Numbered from the stretch's first letter, positions 8,143 to 17,516 are shown. The stretch is 56,290 nucleotides of DNA from Pseudomonadota bacterium (GCA_023428245.1 JAEYYX010000007.1:1-56290), one strand, 5' to 3'. Made by a program: numbers and translations. The notes: a model not told the origin generated them from the sequence alone.

Positions 8143-10083
8143 TCATCTCGCGTCTTCGTCGAGTCGCCGCATGCCTTCGAGTAGAAGCGCTTCGGGGCTG
8201 GCTTGAATGACTTGAGCTTCGGCCTTCATGTTCGGATCGAGGGCAAACGTGCCGTCATTGAGCTTCAGCATGGCGTAGAACGCCTCCTCACCCCGGAGGT
8301 TTCCCCACATCGCGTTATATATCTGTCCACTCACGAAATGGATCTCGCCGCGCTCTGATTGCGAGCGAATCTTGAGGAAGCCTGTTTTTCTACCGTGCCA
8401 GAGGACCTGCACCATATCCGGTAGGCCCATCTCGCCGAGCGAGCCGGAAACCCCGCGGTTGATCCCGCCCTGCACGGCTTCGCGCTCCATGATCTGCTTT
8501 AGCTTGGCCACGAGCAGATCGGCGACCACCGGCTTAGTCATAAAATCCTGGGCCCCGAGTTCGAAAGCCCGTCGCGCGTCAGCACTGCCGGTACGGGAGG
8601 TCACGAAAATCCAAGGCAACTTCTGGCCCCACTCGTGTTTGCGCGCCTCAGCGAGCAGCGAAAATCCATCTCCGCCGCCCGGACCGAGATCGACCTCACT
8701 CACGACCATCTCACACTCTCCCGCCTGCAAGATCTTGAGCGCTTGATCGATGGTCCGTGCAAGCTGAACCTCAAAGCCTTGTTCGACCATGCGGAGCTCG
8801 AGCACCGTGGTCTCCTCGGGATCGGGATCGATCACGATCGCGCGGTGACGATTCGCCAAGAGGCGCGCCTTCAAGTCCTCACCGGTCACCGAGTGCTTGA
8901 ACAAGTCAACCAAGTTCGGATCGAAGATCGTGCCCTTGTAGCGAACCAAGACTTCACAAGCCTCCGCCGGGCGCAGTCTCTTGCGGAAAGGGTTCCGAGG
9001 GTTCTGCGTCAGGTCGGCGTACGTGTCCGCGATCGCCAAGATGCGCCCGCCGAGGGAGATGTCTTTGCCGCGGACGCCGGCGGGGAAACCCTGGCCATCG
9101 AAGCGCTCGTACATCTGTTCGACGGCCAGACGCGTATCGTGTGTCAGGCCAACAGCCTCCATGAGCCTGAGCGGCATCGACACGACCTTTTTCGCCTGAG
9201 CCGCGTGCCCTTCGTATTCGGCAACGTTCAGCGCGGTCAGATGATACGCGCCCATCTTTCCGAGATCGTGGACGAAGGCCGCGACCTGCAAGCTCGCGAG
9301 CTGACTCGGGCTCAGACCGATGCGTTCGGCCAGTTTCTTGATCAAGCGCGCGACCTGAGACGAGTGGCCCCGGAGGTCGGGCCGTGAGTTCTCGAGAAGA
9401 CTAACGAGTACGTTCAGCGTCTCAACATAGGCGCGGTCGGTGGCGACTCGCCCCGTCTTGTTCGAAGTTTCGAGCTCTTCCCCTGAGAGCACACGCTCCC
9501 TATTGCCGTCTTCGCGCGCGAGCGAGACGACCATGCTCTCGTCGCTCACCAGGTTCCGCTCGTAGACGTCGAGCATGTTCGTGAACTGCGCGTGAGCGGC
9601 GCGATCGAGGTTCGCGAAGGCGTGGATGTCGCCGGAGTAAGCCTTGGCGACCGCGGCTTTGACGGCGCGCGGACGCGCCACAAACGCGCGCACCTCGCGC
9701 ACGCGGCTGACAAGGCGGATCTCGTCGAGAGCGGCTTGGTTGTTCGGGTCCGCCGTAACCACGCTCAAGATCCCGGAGGCCGGCTCGAAGAGCACCGGGA
9801 AGACAGTGTGGGCCATGGCCAGCTTCTTCGGGACTTTTTCGAGGGTCGCGCGATCGATGTCGGCTTTGGCGAGTTTCTCCGTGGATACGAAGCGGGTCTG
9901 GTAGGCGTTCGCCAAGTAGCGGAGCAGCTCTCCTTCTTGGACCAGGTTGGCCTCGATGAGGGCTTCTTCGGCCCGATCTCCGAAAGCCTGGATGTGATTG
10001 AGGGCGGCCTCCCGCTGCTCTGGACTCAAAAATCCATCAGACACCATGCGGTCCAGGATTCGCTGATTCGTGGGGGAACTCAT
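8143..10083 (-). CDS. Signalling hybrid: MshEN/GspE_N - HD-GYP-like - receiver - PATAN (DUF4388)
   Basis: Four modules are visible. Residues ~1-150 match the GspE/MshE N-terminal fold (SDGFLSPEQREAAL, EALIEANLVQEGELLRYLA), a family that can bind c-di-GMP. Residues ~215-400 are an HD-GYP domain (HDLGKMG at 272-278), but the usual HHExxDGxGYP motif reads EQMYERFDGQGFP, losing both histidines, so phosphodiesterase activity is doubtful. Residues ~413-532 are a receiver with the switch Lys (FMTKP, Lys517), but the phosphoacceptor position appears to be Glu463. Residues ~546-640 are a PATAN/DUF4388 domain. ATG 10083 is preceded by AAGAGG; an upstream alternative at 10131 lacks this support. Likely a c-di-GMP-responsive scaffold or regulator rather than an enzyme (inference). 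Confidence 0.88.
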   Translation of the reverse strand: MSSPTNQRILDRMVSDGFLSPEQREAALNHIQAFGDRAEEALIEANLVQEGELLRYLANAYQTRFVSTEKLAKADIDRATLEKVPKKLAMAHTVFPVLFEPASGILSVVTADPNNQAALDEIRLVSRVREVRAFVARPRAVKAAVAKAYSGDIHAFANLDRAAHAQFTNMLDVYERNLVSDESMVVSLAREDGNRERVLSGEELETSNKTGRVATDRAYVETLNVLVSLLENSRPDLRGHSSQVARLIKKLAERIGLSPSQLASLQVAAFVHDLGKMGAYHLTALNVAEYEGHAAQAKKVVSMPLRLMEAVGLTHDTRLAVEQMYERFDGQGFPAGVRGKDISLGGRILAIADTYADLTQNPRNPFRKRLRPAEACEVLVRYKGTIFDPNLVDLFKHSVTGEDLKARLLANRHRAIVIDPDPEETTVLELRMVEQGFEVQLARTIDQALKILQAGECEMVVSEVDLGPGGGDGFSLLAEARKHEWGQKLPWIFVTSRTGSADARRAFELGAQDFMTKPVVADLLVAKLKQIMEREAVQGGINRGVSGSLGEMGLPDMVQVLWHGRKTGFLKIRSQSERGEIHFVSGQIYNAMWGNLRGEEAFYAMLKLNDGTFALDPNMKAEAQVIQASPEALLLEGMRRLDEDAR

Positions 10084-10890
10084 GCCTCTTCTTGGATGCT
10101 CGGGCGAACCAACACGGCGTTCGCACAGCATGTTTTTTTGCCCGCGAACCCCAGTCGATCATACAGGATTTTCCCTGTCGAGCGAGCACCGACGGCTTTG
10201 TCGCTATCGGAATTTCCGCAAGGTGTGCGCTCTGACATCACACACGCTTCCCGCCTCGCGCACCCGCGCTCCGTCTTTCCTTCATGCGCCTCCCTCACTC
10301 CCGCCGCGTGTTCCGCTCGACCCTCGATACGAAGTTCGCTTGACCACCAGCGTCACCGCTCGTCGCCCTGTCGGTCGACAGGGGCGCTCGCCATGGGGCG
10401 CTCGTTCAACGCCGACCCAAATTCTCTCTCGGGCCCCACAGGCGCGCTGCGTCGCCAAACGTTGAGAGCCCGGCCTCGCCCGCCTCGTCAGGAAAGAGGG
10501 CCCGGCCACTGGAGGCCCCGCCGTCGGACCGGCCTTCAGCAGGCCGATTTTCTCTGGGCTCTTGCGAGCGGCCCCCTTCAGGTGCTCCCCTGTCCCCCGC
10601 CCCCCTCCTGCTCGGGGCGTGGCAGCTTGACCCTCAGGAAAACTGGGGCTAAGGACGCGGTCCCCTTCGAAAGGACCTATTTTATCTCCGGCGACGGAGG
10701 TCGAGTCGGCATCAGTTCGGGGGAGACCCACTCGATGGGCCTCGGGTCGCTCGATCGCGCAAGCGAACGGACGATTCAGAGCTCGCGAGATCGGGGCCCG
10801 ACACGTGTCTTGTTTTCATCGCCGCTTTCGCGCGGGTCACAAGACGTCGGTGGGCCCTCCCACTCATCCCCAAAACAGAGGACCCAAACC
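10084..10890. other. 807-bp divergent intergenic region before rplM
   Basis: No convincing gene; frames on both strands translate into Arg/Pro/Gly-rich sequence. It must hold the promoters of the signalling hybrid (minus) and rplM (plus). A small hairpin CGGCCT/AGGCCG (10531-10536 with 10542-10547) followed by ATTTTCT is terminator-like on the plus strand. TATTTTAT at 10678-10685 is a conceivable -10 element for rplM, but no matching -35 was found. Confidence 0.5.
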
Positions 10891-11325
10891 ATGAAAACAA
10901 TCAGCACTTCCGCCGCACGCGCCCAAGAAGAGCGCGCTTGGTGGGTTGTCGATGCGGCAGATGTGCCCGTCGGCCGGCTGGCGAGCAAGGTCGCAATGGT
11001 CTTGCGCGGCAAGCACAAGGCGAGCTTCACCCCCCACGTGGATGGCGGTGACTTCGTCGTCGTGATCAACGCGGACAAGGTCAAGATGACCGGGAACAAG
11101 CCGAGCCAACATCAATATCACACTCACGGCGGCAGGCCGGGCCACCTCAAGAGCATCAGCTTCGAGCGAGCCATCGAGCTCAAGCCCGAGCTCCCGATCC
11201 GCCACGCCGTCAAGGGCATGCTGCCCAAGAACGTGCTGGGTCGTCAGCTCATCAAGAAACTCAAGATCTACGCGGGGAACGACCATCCCCACGCAGCCCA
11301 ACAGCCCAAGCAGCTTTCCGTGTGA
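10891..11325 (+). CDS. rplM: 50S ribosomal protein L13
   Basis: The 144-residue product is a standard L13: WWVVDAADVPVGRLASKVAMVLRGKHKASFTPHVDGGDFVVVINADKVKMTGNK, then HGGRPGHLKS and the C-terminal RHAVKGMLPKNVLGRQLIKKLKIYAG. It assembles into the large subunit. ATG 10891 lies inside a much longer open frame whose upstream part is not protein-like. It is directly followed by rpsI (11-bp gap), the classic L13-S9 operon order, and the pair ends at a strong terminator. Confidence 0.98.
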   Translation: MKTISTSAARAQEERAWWVVDAADVPVGRLASKVAMVLRGKHKASFTPHVDGGDFVVVINADKVKMTGNKPSQHQYHTHGGRPGHLKSISFERAIELKPELPIRHAVKGMLPKNVLGRQLIKKLKIYAGNDHPHAAQQPKQLSV

Positions 11326-11336
11326 GGTCCTGACCC

Positions 11337-11729
11337 ATGAGTGCAACCGAAACCTACGCAACTGGTAAGCGCAAAACGGCGGTGGCTCGCGTTTGGATTT
11401 CGCCCGGCAACGGGCAAATCACCGTGAACCGTCGGCAGATTGCCGAGTACTTCGTCCGTCCGACCTCCGTGATGGTCGCCAAGCAGTCGATCGAGCTCCT
11501 CGAGCTCGTCGACAAGTATGACATCCGTGCCTTCGTCAAAGGCGGCGGCCACAGCGCTCAAGCTGAAGCCGTTCGTCACGGCGTCGCGCGCGCCCTCATC
11601 GCTGAGGATGCGGAGCGTCGTAAGGCCCTGAAGAAGGCTGGCTTCCTGACGCGCGACAGCCGCGCCAAGGAGCGTAAGAAGCCCGGTCAGCCGGCCGCTC
11701 GTAAGAAGTTCCAGTTCAGCAAGCGCTAA
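11337..11729 (+). CDS. rpsI: 30S ribosomal protein S9
   Basis: 130 residues with the S9 hallmarks: YATGKRKTAVARVWISPGNGQITVN at the start, GGGHSAQAEAVRHGVARAL in the centre and the basic tail ending KKFQFSKR, whose last residues reach the decoding centre in the ribosome. Second gene of the rplM-rpsI operon. Confidence 0.98.
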   Translation: MSATETYATGKRKTAVARVWISPGNGQITVNRRQIAEYFVRPTSVMVAKQSIELLELVDKYDIRAFVKGGGHSAQAEAVRHGVARALIAEDAERRKALKKAGFLTRDSRAKERKKPGQPAARKKFQFSKR

Positions 11730-11753
11730 AACACGAACGATCTTTCGAACACG

Positions 11754-11797
11754 AAACGCGGCCGGCGCCCAAGCGCTGGTCGCGTTTTTGTTTTTGA
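11754..11797 (+). terminator. Rho-independent terminator of rplM-rpsI
   Basis: AAACGCG (11754-11760) pairs with CGCGTTT (11781-11787), enclosing GCCGGCGC/GCGCTGGT, and runs into TTTTTGTTTTT. Confidence 0.9.
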
Positions 11798-11843
11798 TCC
11801 GAAGCGCCTCGGTATGGCGCAGGAATTGGGAGAGAAGGACCAC

Positions 11844-12911
11844 ATGGCAAAACTCAAAGCGGGCATCATCGGAGCGGCGGGTTACACGGGAGCTGAACTG
11901 ATTCGTCTCCTCGACGGACACCCGGAGCTGGAGCTCCGTTTCGTTGCGGCGCGCGAGAACGCCGGGCAGAAGCTAGGACAGGTTGTGCCGAGTGTGCTCG
12001 GGATCCCTGAGCTCGAAGAGCTCCCCCTCGAGAGTTTCGACGAGGCGGACGCGGCGCGGGTCGCGAAGCAAATCGACGTCGCCTTCACCGCCCTGCCTCA
12101 CGCCGCCAGCGCGAAGCTCGGTGGCGCGCTCTATGACGCCGGGGTCCAGGTCGTCGATCTCTCTGCTGATTTCCGGCTCAGGAGCCAGGCCGATTACGAG
12201 AGCTGGTACGGCCCTCACCCGCGTCCCGATCTCTTACCGACGGCCGTCTACGGCCAACCGGAGCTCCATCGAGGGGAGATCGAAGGCGCACGCCTGATCG
12301 CGGCGCCCGGCTGTTACCCAACCAGCGCGATCCTCCCCCTCGCGCCACTGTTCCGAAATCGTCTCGTCGAGCACTCACCGATCATCGCTGACGGTAAGAG
12401 CGGAGTGAGCGGCGGCGGCAGAAAGCCGAACCCCCGCTTTCATTTCCCGGAGACGGCCGAAGGACTTCGCCCCTACGGGGTCGCGGGACAGCACCGCCAC
12501 ACCGGCGAAATGGAACAGGAGCTCGGCCTCGCTGCTTCGAGCGAAGAGCTCCGGGTTCTGTTCACGCCGCAGCTCGTCCCGATGACCCGGGGCATTCTCA
12601 TGACCTGCTACGTAAAGCCTCGCCCGGGCGTCGGACTCAAGGAGTGCCGCCAGTCTGCACTCGACACCTACGCGAACTCGCCACTCGTGCATGTCATGGC
12701 CGAGGGACAGCTGCCGGACACACTGATGGTGCGCGGCAGCGGACGCGCCTTCCTCGCCTACGCGCTCGATCCCCGCACGGGGCTCCTGCTCACAGTAGCT
12801 GCGATCGACAACTTGAGCCGTGGTGCGTCCGCCCAGGCAATCCAAGCGCTGAACATTTCGCGAGGGCTGCCGGAGGGTCTTGGCATTCCGCGCATAAGTC
12901 TATTTCCCTGA
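11844..12911 (+). CDS. argC: N-acetyl-gamma-glutamyl-phosphate reductase
   Basis: The product (355 aa) is a typical ArgC, which reduces N-acetylglutamyl phosphate to the semialdehyde with NADPH in arginine synthesis. The NADP fold starts at GIIGAAGYTGAELIRLL (8-23); the catalytic cysteine is in APGCYPTS (Cys157); GVSGGGRKPN and VAGQHRHTGEMEQEL are further family blocks. ATG 11844 is preceded by AAGGA with good spacing; the frame extends upstream to 11814 without support. It follows the rplM-rpsI terminator, so it has its own promoter. No other arg gene is in the window. Confidence 0.96.
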   Translation: MAKLKAGIIGAAGYTGAELIRLLDGHPELELRFVAARENAGQKLGQVVPSVLGIPELEELPLESFDEADAARVAKQIDVAFTALPHAASAKLGGALYDAGVQVVDLSADFRLRSQADYESWYGPHPRPDLLPTAVYGQPELHRGEIEGARLIAAPGCYPTSAILPLAPLFRNRLVEHSPIIADGKSGVSGGGRKPNPRFHFPETAEGLRPYGVAGQHRHTGEMEQELGLAASSEELRVLFTPQLVPMTRGILMTCYVKPRPGVGLKECRQSALDTYANSPLVHVMAEGQLPDTLMVRGSGRAFLAYALDPRTGLLLTVAAIDNLSRGASAQAIQALNISRGLPEGLGIPRISLFP

Positions 12912-13051
12912 GCGGAATGATCGGGTCGAGGTCCCGTCTCAATTTGAGCAGCTCAAGCACTTCGGCCCCACTCGTCTTTCGATCTTGCAATGCCGATCAG
13001 TGCTTTGCAATCGGGGCGAAACGAACGAGAGCGCTCATGAGAAGCGACGCA

Positions 13052-13095
13052 CGAGTAGCATACTCGAAACGCCCGTGATTTCCGTATCACGGGCG
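13052..13095. promoter_or_regulatory. Two palindromes immediately upstream of uvrB
   Basis: CGAGTA-GCA-TACTCG at 13052-13066 is a perfect 15-bp inverted repeat. Four bases later CGCCCGTGAT (13070-13079) and ATCACGGGCG (13086-13095) form a perfect 10-bp inverted repeat with a 6-bp spacer. Both lie within 76 bp of the uvrB ATG. Neither equals the enterobacterial LexA box (CTGT-N8-ACAG), but the first has the CGA...TCG edges of Gram-positive-type SOS boxes. Operators for damage control, or a leader hairpin for the second, are possible. Confidence 0.55.
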
Positions 13096-13127
13096 CGCGA
13101 ACAAGTGCTAGAAGTGATCCGCTCTGC

Positions 13128-15269
13128 ATGTCCTCTCCTTTTAAACTCGCAAGTGAGTTCGAGCCACGGGGTGATCAACCCGCGGCTATTCAGAAGCTCG
13201 TCACAGGTCTCAGGGAGGGGAAACAATACCAGACGCTGCTCGGCATCACCGGTAGCGGCAAGACCTTCACGGTCGCCAATGTGATCGCCCAGATGGGTCT
13301 GCCGACCCTGATCATGGCTCCGAACAAGACGCTGGCGGCCCAGCTCTATGGGGAAATGCGCGAACTTTTCCCAGACAACGCCGTCGCCTATTTCGTCAGC
13401 TACTACGACTACTACCAGCCAGAAGCTTACATCCCGACCAGCGATACGTTCATCGAGAAGGACGCGATCATCAACGATCAGATCGATCGCATGCGCCACG
13501 CGGCGACCCATGCGCTCCTCTCGCGCAAAGACGTCATCATCATCGCGAGCGTCAGCTGCATTTACGGCATCGGCTCCGCGGAGAGCTACGAAGGTCTCCT
13601 GATCGAGCTGATCAAGGGCGTCGAGTTTCGGCGCGACGAACTCTTGCGTCGACTCGTCGACATTCAATACGAGAGAAACGACGTCGACTTTCACCGCGGC
13701 ACCTTCCGGGTGCGCGGCGACGTCGTCGAGATCTTCCCCGCCTACGAGGAAAAGCTGGCGATCCGCGTCGAGTTCTTCGGCGACGAGATCGACGAAATCA
13801 GCGAGGTCGATCCTGTCCGCGGCAAGATCACAAGGCGCCTCTCGAGCTACTCGATCTACCCCGGCTCCCACTATGTGACGCCGAAGGACCACCTGAGCCG
13901 CGCCATCCAGCAGATCCGGGAGGAGCTCCGCGAGAGGCTCGACTACTACGACCGAGAGGGTCGCTTCCTCGAGAAGCAGCGCGTCGCCCAAAGGACCCAA
14001 TATGACCTCGAGATGCTCGAGCAGATGGGCTTCGTGCAAGGCATTGAGAACTACTCAAGGCATCTCTCCGGGCGAAGCCCGGGCGACCCGCCTCCCACGC
14101 TGATCGACTACTTCCCGAAGGACTTCCTGCTGATCCTCGACGAGTCGCACCAAACGGTGCCCCAGATCGCGGCCATGTACCGGGGGGACCGCAGCCGAAA
14201 AGAGACGCTCGTCGAGTACGGGTTCCGCCTGCCGAGCGCTCTCGACAATCGCCCGCTCCGCTTCGAAGAGTTCGAAAAATACATGGGGAAGACGCTGTTC
14301 GTCTCCGCGACTCCTGGAGAGTTTGAGCTCGAGCGCAGCCAAGAGGCCCGCGTCGAACAGCTGATCCGTCCGACCGGCCTCCTCGATCCGGAGATCGAAG
14401 TTCGTCCCGTCGACGGCCAGGTCGACAACCTGCTCGCCGAAATCCGCACCCGCATCGACAAGGACCAACGTGTGCTCGTCACCACGCTCACCAAGCGGAT
14501 GGCCGAGGATCTCACGGAGTATTACGCGGAGCTTGGCATTAAGGTGCGCTACCTGCACTCGGACATCGACACCATGGAACGCGTCGAGATCTTGAAGGCG
14601 CTTCGGGCCGGTGAGTTCGATGTGCTGATCGGGATCAACCTACTCCGCGAAGGTCTCGACCTCCCCGAGGTCAGCCTGGTCGCGATCCTCGATGCGGACA
14701 AAGAAGGCTTCCTCCGTAGCCCGCGCTCGCTCATTCAAACGATCGGCCGCGCAGCACGAAACTCGGAAGGCCGCGTGATCATGTACGCCGACCGGATCAC
14801 CGCCGCCATGTCCCTGGCGATCAGCGAGACGGACCGCCGCCGCGAGATCCAGAGGGCGTACAACGAGAAACACGGCATCACCCCGTCGACGGTCCGTCGC
14901 TCGATCAAGGACCTGAGCGCGGCGGGCGGCGAGGCAGACTACTACTCCGTCCCGAAGGTCAGCCGCCCGAGTCCCGTCGTCGAAAGCGCGACCAAGGGCG
15001 GTAAGGGTGCCCGGCAGAAAACTGCCGCAGCACAAGCCGAGGTCTTCCAGGAGCCGACGACCGGCGTGGCTCTCACACCAGAAGATCTCGCCGAGCGCAT
15101 CGAGGAGCTCCGCTCCGCCATGTTCACTGCGGCCGAGAACCTCGAGTTCGAGACAGCTGCTCGTTTGCGCGACGAACTCTCACGCCTGCAGGGCCGGGGA
15201 GACCCCACGCCAAACGAAGCGCCCAAGCAGAAAACAGAGCGAAAGCGCGGCCGCTCCGCGCGCGGCTGA
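13128..15269 (+). CDS. uvrB: Excinuclease ABC subunit B
   Basis: The 713-residue product is full-length UvrB, the helicase-like damage-verification subunit of nucleotide excision repair. Walker A is GITGSGKT (39-46); the beta-hairpin region includes YYDYYQPEAYIP; helicase motifs include DESHQTVPQI, SATPGEFE and the QTIGRAARN block; the C-terminal UVR motif (LTPEDLAERIEELRSAMF..) binds UvrC. Start at ATG 13128, close behind two palindromes. Neither uvrA nor uvrC is in the window. Confidence 0.98.
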   Translation: MSSPFKLASEFEPRGDQPAAIQKLVTGLREGKQYQTLLGITGSGKTFTVANVIAQMGLPTLIMAPNKTLAAQLYGEMRELFPDNAVAYFVSYYDYYQPEAYIPTSDTFIEKDAIINDQIDRMRHAATHALLSRKDVIIIASVSCIYGIGSAESYEGLLIELIKGVEFRRDELLRRLVDIQYERNDVDFHRGTFRVRGDVVEIFPAYEEKLAIRVEFFGDEIDEISEVDPVRGKITRRLSSYSIYPGSHYVTPKDHLSRAIQQIREELRERLDYYDREGRFLEKQRVAQRTQYDLEMLEQMGFVQGIENYSRHLSGRSPGDPPPTLIDYFPKDFLLILDESHQTVPQIAAMYRGDRSRKETLVEYGFRLPSALDNRPLRFEEFEKYMGKTLFVSATPGEFELERSQEARVEQLIRPTGLLDPEIEVRPVDGQVDNLLAEIRTRIDKDQRVLVTTLTKRMAEDLTEYYAELGIKVRYLHSDIDTMERVEILKALRAGEFDVLIGINLLREGLDLPEVSLVAILDADKEGFLRSPRSLIQTIGRAARNSEGRVIMYADRITAAMSLAISETDRRREIQRAYNEKHGITPSTVRRSIKDLSAAGGEADYYSVPKVSRPSPVVESATKGGKGARQKTAAAQAEVFQEPTTGVALTPEDLAERIEELRSAMFTAAENLEFETAARLRDELSRLQGRGDPTPNEAPKQKTERKRGRSARG

Positions 15270-15311
15270 GCCCCTCGCTATACGACCGCGATAGCCAAGC
15301 GAGCCAGGAGA

Positions 15312-15345
15312 CGACGAGACGTTCGCTCAGAGCAGCGTCTCGTCG
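15312..15345. terminator. Hairpin between convergent uvrB and manC
   Basis: CGACGAGACG (15312-15321) and CGTCTCGTCG (15336-15345) form a perfect 10-bp stem with a 14-nt loop that spans the manC stop codon. No T-tract; probably a bidirectional or Rho-assisted end. Confidence 0.5.
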
Positions 15346-16442
15346 CGCTCCTTGAGCGCTTCGACCACGAGCCGGACGTCCTGGCTGCGGCTGCGCGGCA
15401 TGACCAAAAGCGCATCCCCCGTGTCGACGACGCACAAGTCGCTCACGCCGAGGACCGCTATCGTCTTCTTGACGGAAGAGCCTGAGCTCTGAACGAGGTT
15501 GTTCGAGGCGTCGACAAACAGCGCTCCGGGCGCACCCACATTGCCCCGTTCATCCTTCTCCGCGAGCTCCCATGCGCTCTCCCAACTCCCGAGGTCGCTC
15601 CAGCCAAACTCCGCCGGGACGACGGCCAGCCCCGCTTCTTTCTCCATGACCGCATAGTCGATGGAGATCGAAGGCGCGCTGTCGAAGAAAGCCTCCACGG
15701 CTTTTTCGTATCGCGCAGCGTCGCCTCTCTCCGCCGCGACCTTCCGGGCCCCCTCCGCGAGCTCGGGCGCGTGGCGACTGAGGGCTAGGAGCATGTCACG
15801 GGCTCGGAACACGAACATGCCCGCGTTCCAGTCGAAATTCCCGGAAGCCAGGTACTCCTCCGCCTTCTCGAGGCTTGGTTTCTCGACGAAACGCCGCACC
15901 GCATAGACGCCCGGAGCGCGCGGATCGCCCCGCTCGATGTAGCCAAAACCGGTCTCGGGACGTGAGGGCACAACGCCGATCGTCGTGATGGCCCCGGCAC
16001 GAGCAGACTCGATGGCTCGCTCGACGGCCGCGTGGAACGCGGGTTCATCCGCGACGTGCTGATCGCTCGGAACGACGATCACGACCCCGTCTGGGCTATC
16101 CCGCTCAACGAGCGCCGCCGCCCAGGCGATGCAGGGTGCGGTGTTCTTCGCCCGCGGCTCCGCGAGGAGATTGTCCGCAGTCAACTGGGGCAACTCGCGG
16201 AGGCTCGCCTCCTTGAGGTGCGCCCCAGTCATGATCAGGACTCGTGAGCTGTCCGTGAGCGGCATCAAACGCTCAACCGTCCTCTGGAGGAGGCTCCTCG
16301 GCCAGGCGGGTCCGAGCGGCAAGAGTTGCTTCGGGCGTAACTTCCGCGAAGCTGGCCAAAATCGGGTACCGCTACCGCCAGCGAGAACCGCTAAGTACAC
16401 GGGAGCGGGAGAGAGAGCGCCGGAAACAATCGAAGCAGTCAC
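15327..16442 (-). CDS. manC: Mannose-1-phosphate guanylyltransferase
   Basis: The 371-residue protein has the nucleotidyltransferase signature LAGGSGTRFWPASRKLRPKQLLPLG near the start, then IVVPSDQHVAD, GFGYIERG, FVEKPSLEKAEEYL and NAGMFVFRA, typical of GDP-mannose pyrophosphorylases. It makes GDP-mannose from mannose-1-phosphate and GTP for polysaccharide and glycan assembly. The length fits the short form without the fused isomerase domain. GTG 16442 is used; a few residues later is also possible. It is the last gene of a minus-strand envelope cluster, after a 63-bp gap. Confidence 0.93.
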   Translation of the reverse strand: MTASIVSGALSPAPVYLAVLAGGSGTRFWPASRKLRPKQLLPLGPAWPRSLLQRTVERLMPLTDSSRVLIMTGAHLKEASLRELPQLTADNLLAEPRAKNTAPCIAWAAALVERDSPDGVVIVVPSDQHVADEPAFHAAVERAIESARAGAITTIGVVPSRPETGFGYIERGDPRAPGVYAVRRFVEKPSLEKAEEYLASGNFDWNAGMFVFRARDMLLALSRHAPELAEGARKVAAERGDAARYEKAVEAFFDSAPSISIDYAVMEKEAGLAVVPAEFGWSDLGSWESAWELAEKDERGNVGAPGALFVDASNNLVQSSGSSVKKTIAVLGVSDLCVVDTGDALLVMPRSRSQDVRLVVEALKERDETLL

Positions 16443-16505
16443 AGGGCCCCAGGATCGGGAGCGGCGCGAACGGCGTCAAGCAAAAGCGCGCCCAGGCGCC
16501 CAGCT

Positions 16506-17516
16506 CTAGCGCGGGATATCCACGATGGTCGCGCGCAATTCGATGTGACGGCCGTTACCGTAGGTGAAGTAGGCGCCGGTGGGCGGCTGGCCAGGGACAC
16601 GGTCAGGGATGCGTTGTCCCAGGGAAACAACTTTCGACCCAGCGTCCTCGTCCTCAGTCGCAGCGTGCTGCTGAATTTCCGATGAGAGTTCGATGAGCAT
16701 TTGTCCTTCACGCTCCCCTTGGATGGCGAAGGTACCACGTCCCAAGAAAGCCTCGTTCTTGAGGGCTGTTCGCGCGAGAACGGACTTCGTATCGCCGCGC
16801 ACGATTTCTATCTCGTGAAGGTGGCCGCTCGCGTCCACACGCAGCTCGACGAGCACCTTCTGCTTCTGGTCGAGGGGAGCTTCGAGCCAAGCAGGGAGCA
16901 ACTTCCCGGCGAGCGGTAACGTTCTCACGAAGGCCGCGAACAATGACGCGCGAGCACGCGCGACGCCCTCCTGACCATAAGCACCTGTCGAAACTCCCGC
17001 CTCGCTCGGACCCGCCCCAGGAGAAGCGCTCGCCCCCGAGGATGCGCTCGGGCTCGAGGGAACACTCGGGCTCGGTGAAGCGCTCGTCGCATTGGCCGGC
17101 GCTGACGCGGGAGGCTTCTTCGGAGGACTCACCGTGACTGCCGCGGGTTTCGGGGTGGGCGCAGAGGGAGGGGTCGGCTTTTTCTCCTCCGCTGGCGCCA
17201 CCTCTGCCGCGTCGGGCTGATCGCGGCCCTCCGCGCCCTCCGCGCTCACGGTCCCGGGCTCCCTCGCCGCGCCGTTCACTCCTGCTCCCCGTGCCTCGTC
17301 ACTCGGCGGCGTAGTGTCGACCTCGAAGGTCGCCCCGAAGAGCGCGGTGCTCGTCACCTCGAGCCGTGGCAAACGCGACCTCTGCGCCTCGAGGCCGAAG
17401 TAGAGGAGCCCGTGGAGCGCGAACGAAAAACAGAGCGCCGCCGCGAGGGCGGTGCGCCTTTTCGCGCTCAACGGGGCAAGTCCAGAGGGCACTCTCCTAT
17501 CCTGCCATTTCGACAC
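16506..17516 (-). CDS. TonB-like energy-transducer protein
   Basis: Residues ~23-42 (ALAAALCFSFALHGLLYFGL) are an N-terminal membrane anchor, preceded by basic residues. The centre (~60-190) is Pro/Ala/Ser/Lys-rich and extended, as in TonB periplasm-spanning linkers. The C-terminal ~130 residues resemble a TonB/TolA-type domain (KVLVELRVDASGHLHEIEIVRGDT). It probably spans the periplasm, but no ExbB/ExbD or TonB-dependent receptor gene is nearby, so its partner is unknown. Upstream uppP is 51 bp away on the same strand. Confidence 0.7.
   Translation of the reverse strand: MSKWQDRRVPSGLAPLSAKRRTALAAALCFSFALHGLLYFGLEAQRSRLPRLEVTSTALFGATFEVDTTPPSDEARGAGVNGAAREPGTVSAEGAEGRDQPDAAEVAPAEEKKPTPPSAPTPKPAAVTVSPPKKPPASAPANATSASPSPSVPSSPSASSGASASPGAGPSEAGVSTGAYGQEGVARARASLFAAFVRTLPLAGKLLPAWLEAPLDQKQKVLVELRVDASGHLHEIEIVRGDTKSVLARTALKNEAFLGRGTFAIQGEREGQMLIELSSEIQQHAATEDEDAGSKVVSLGQRIPDRVPGQPPTGAYFTYGNGRHIELRATIVDIPR

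Noticed and set aside
10282..10731. 149-codon minus-strand frame before rplM
   Set aside because: Low-complexity Arg/Gly/Pro translation and no ribosome-binding site.
13052..13066. Canonical LexA box at uvrB
   Set aside because: The palindrome does not match CTGT-N8-ACAG or CGAAC-type boxes closely enough, so it is reported only as a candidate operator.
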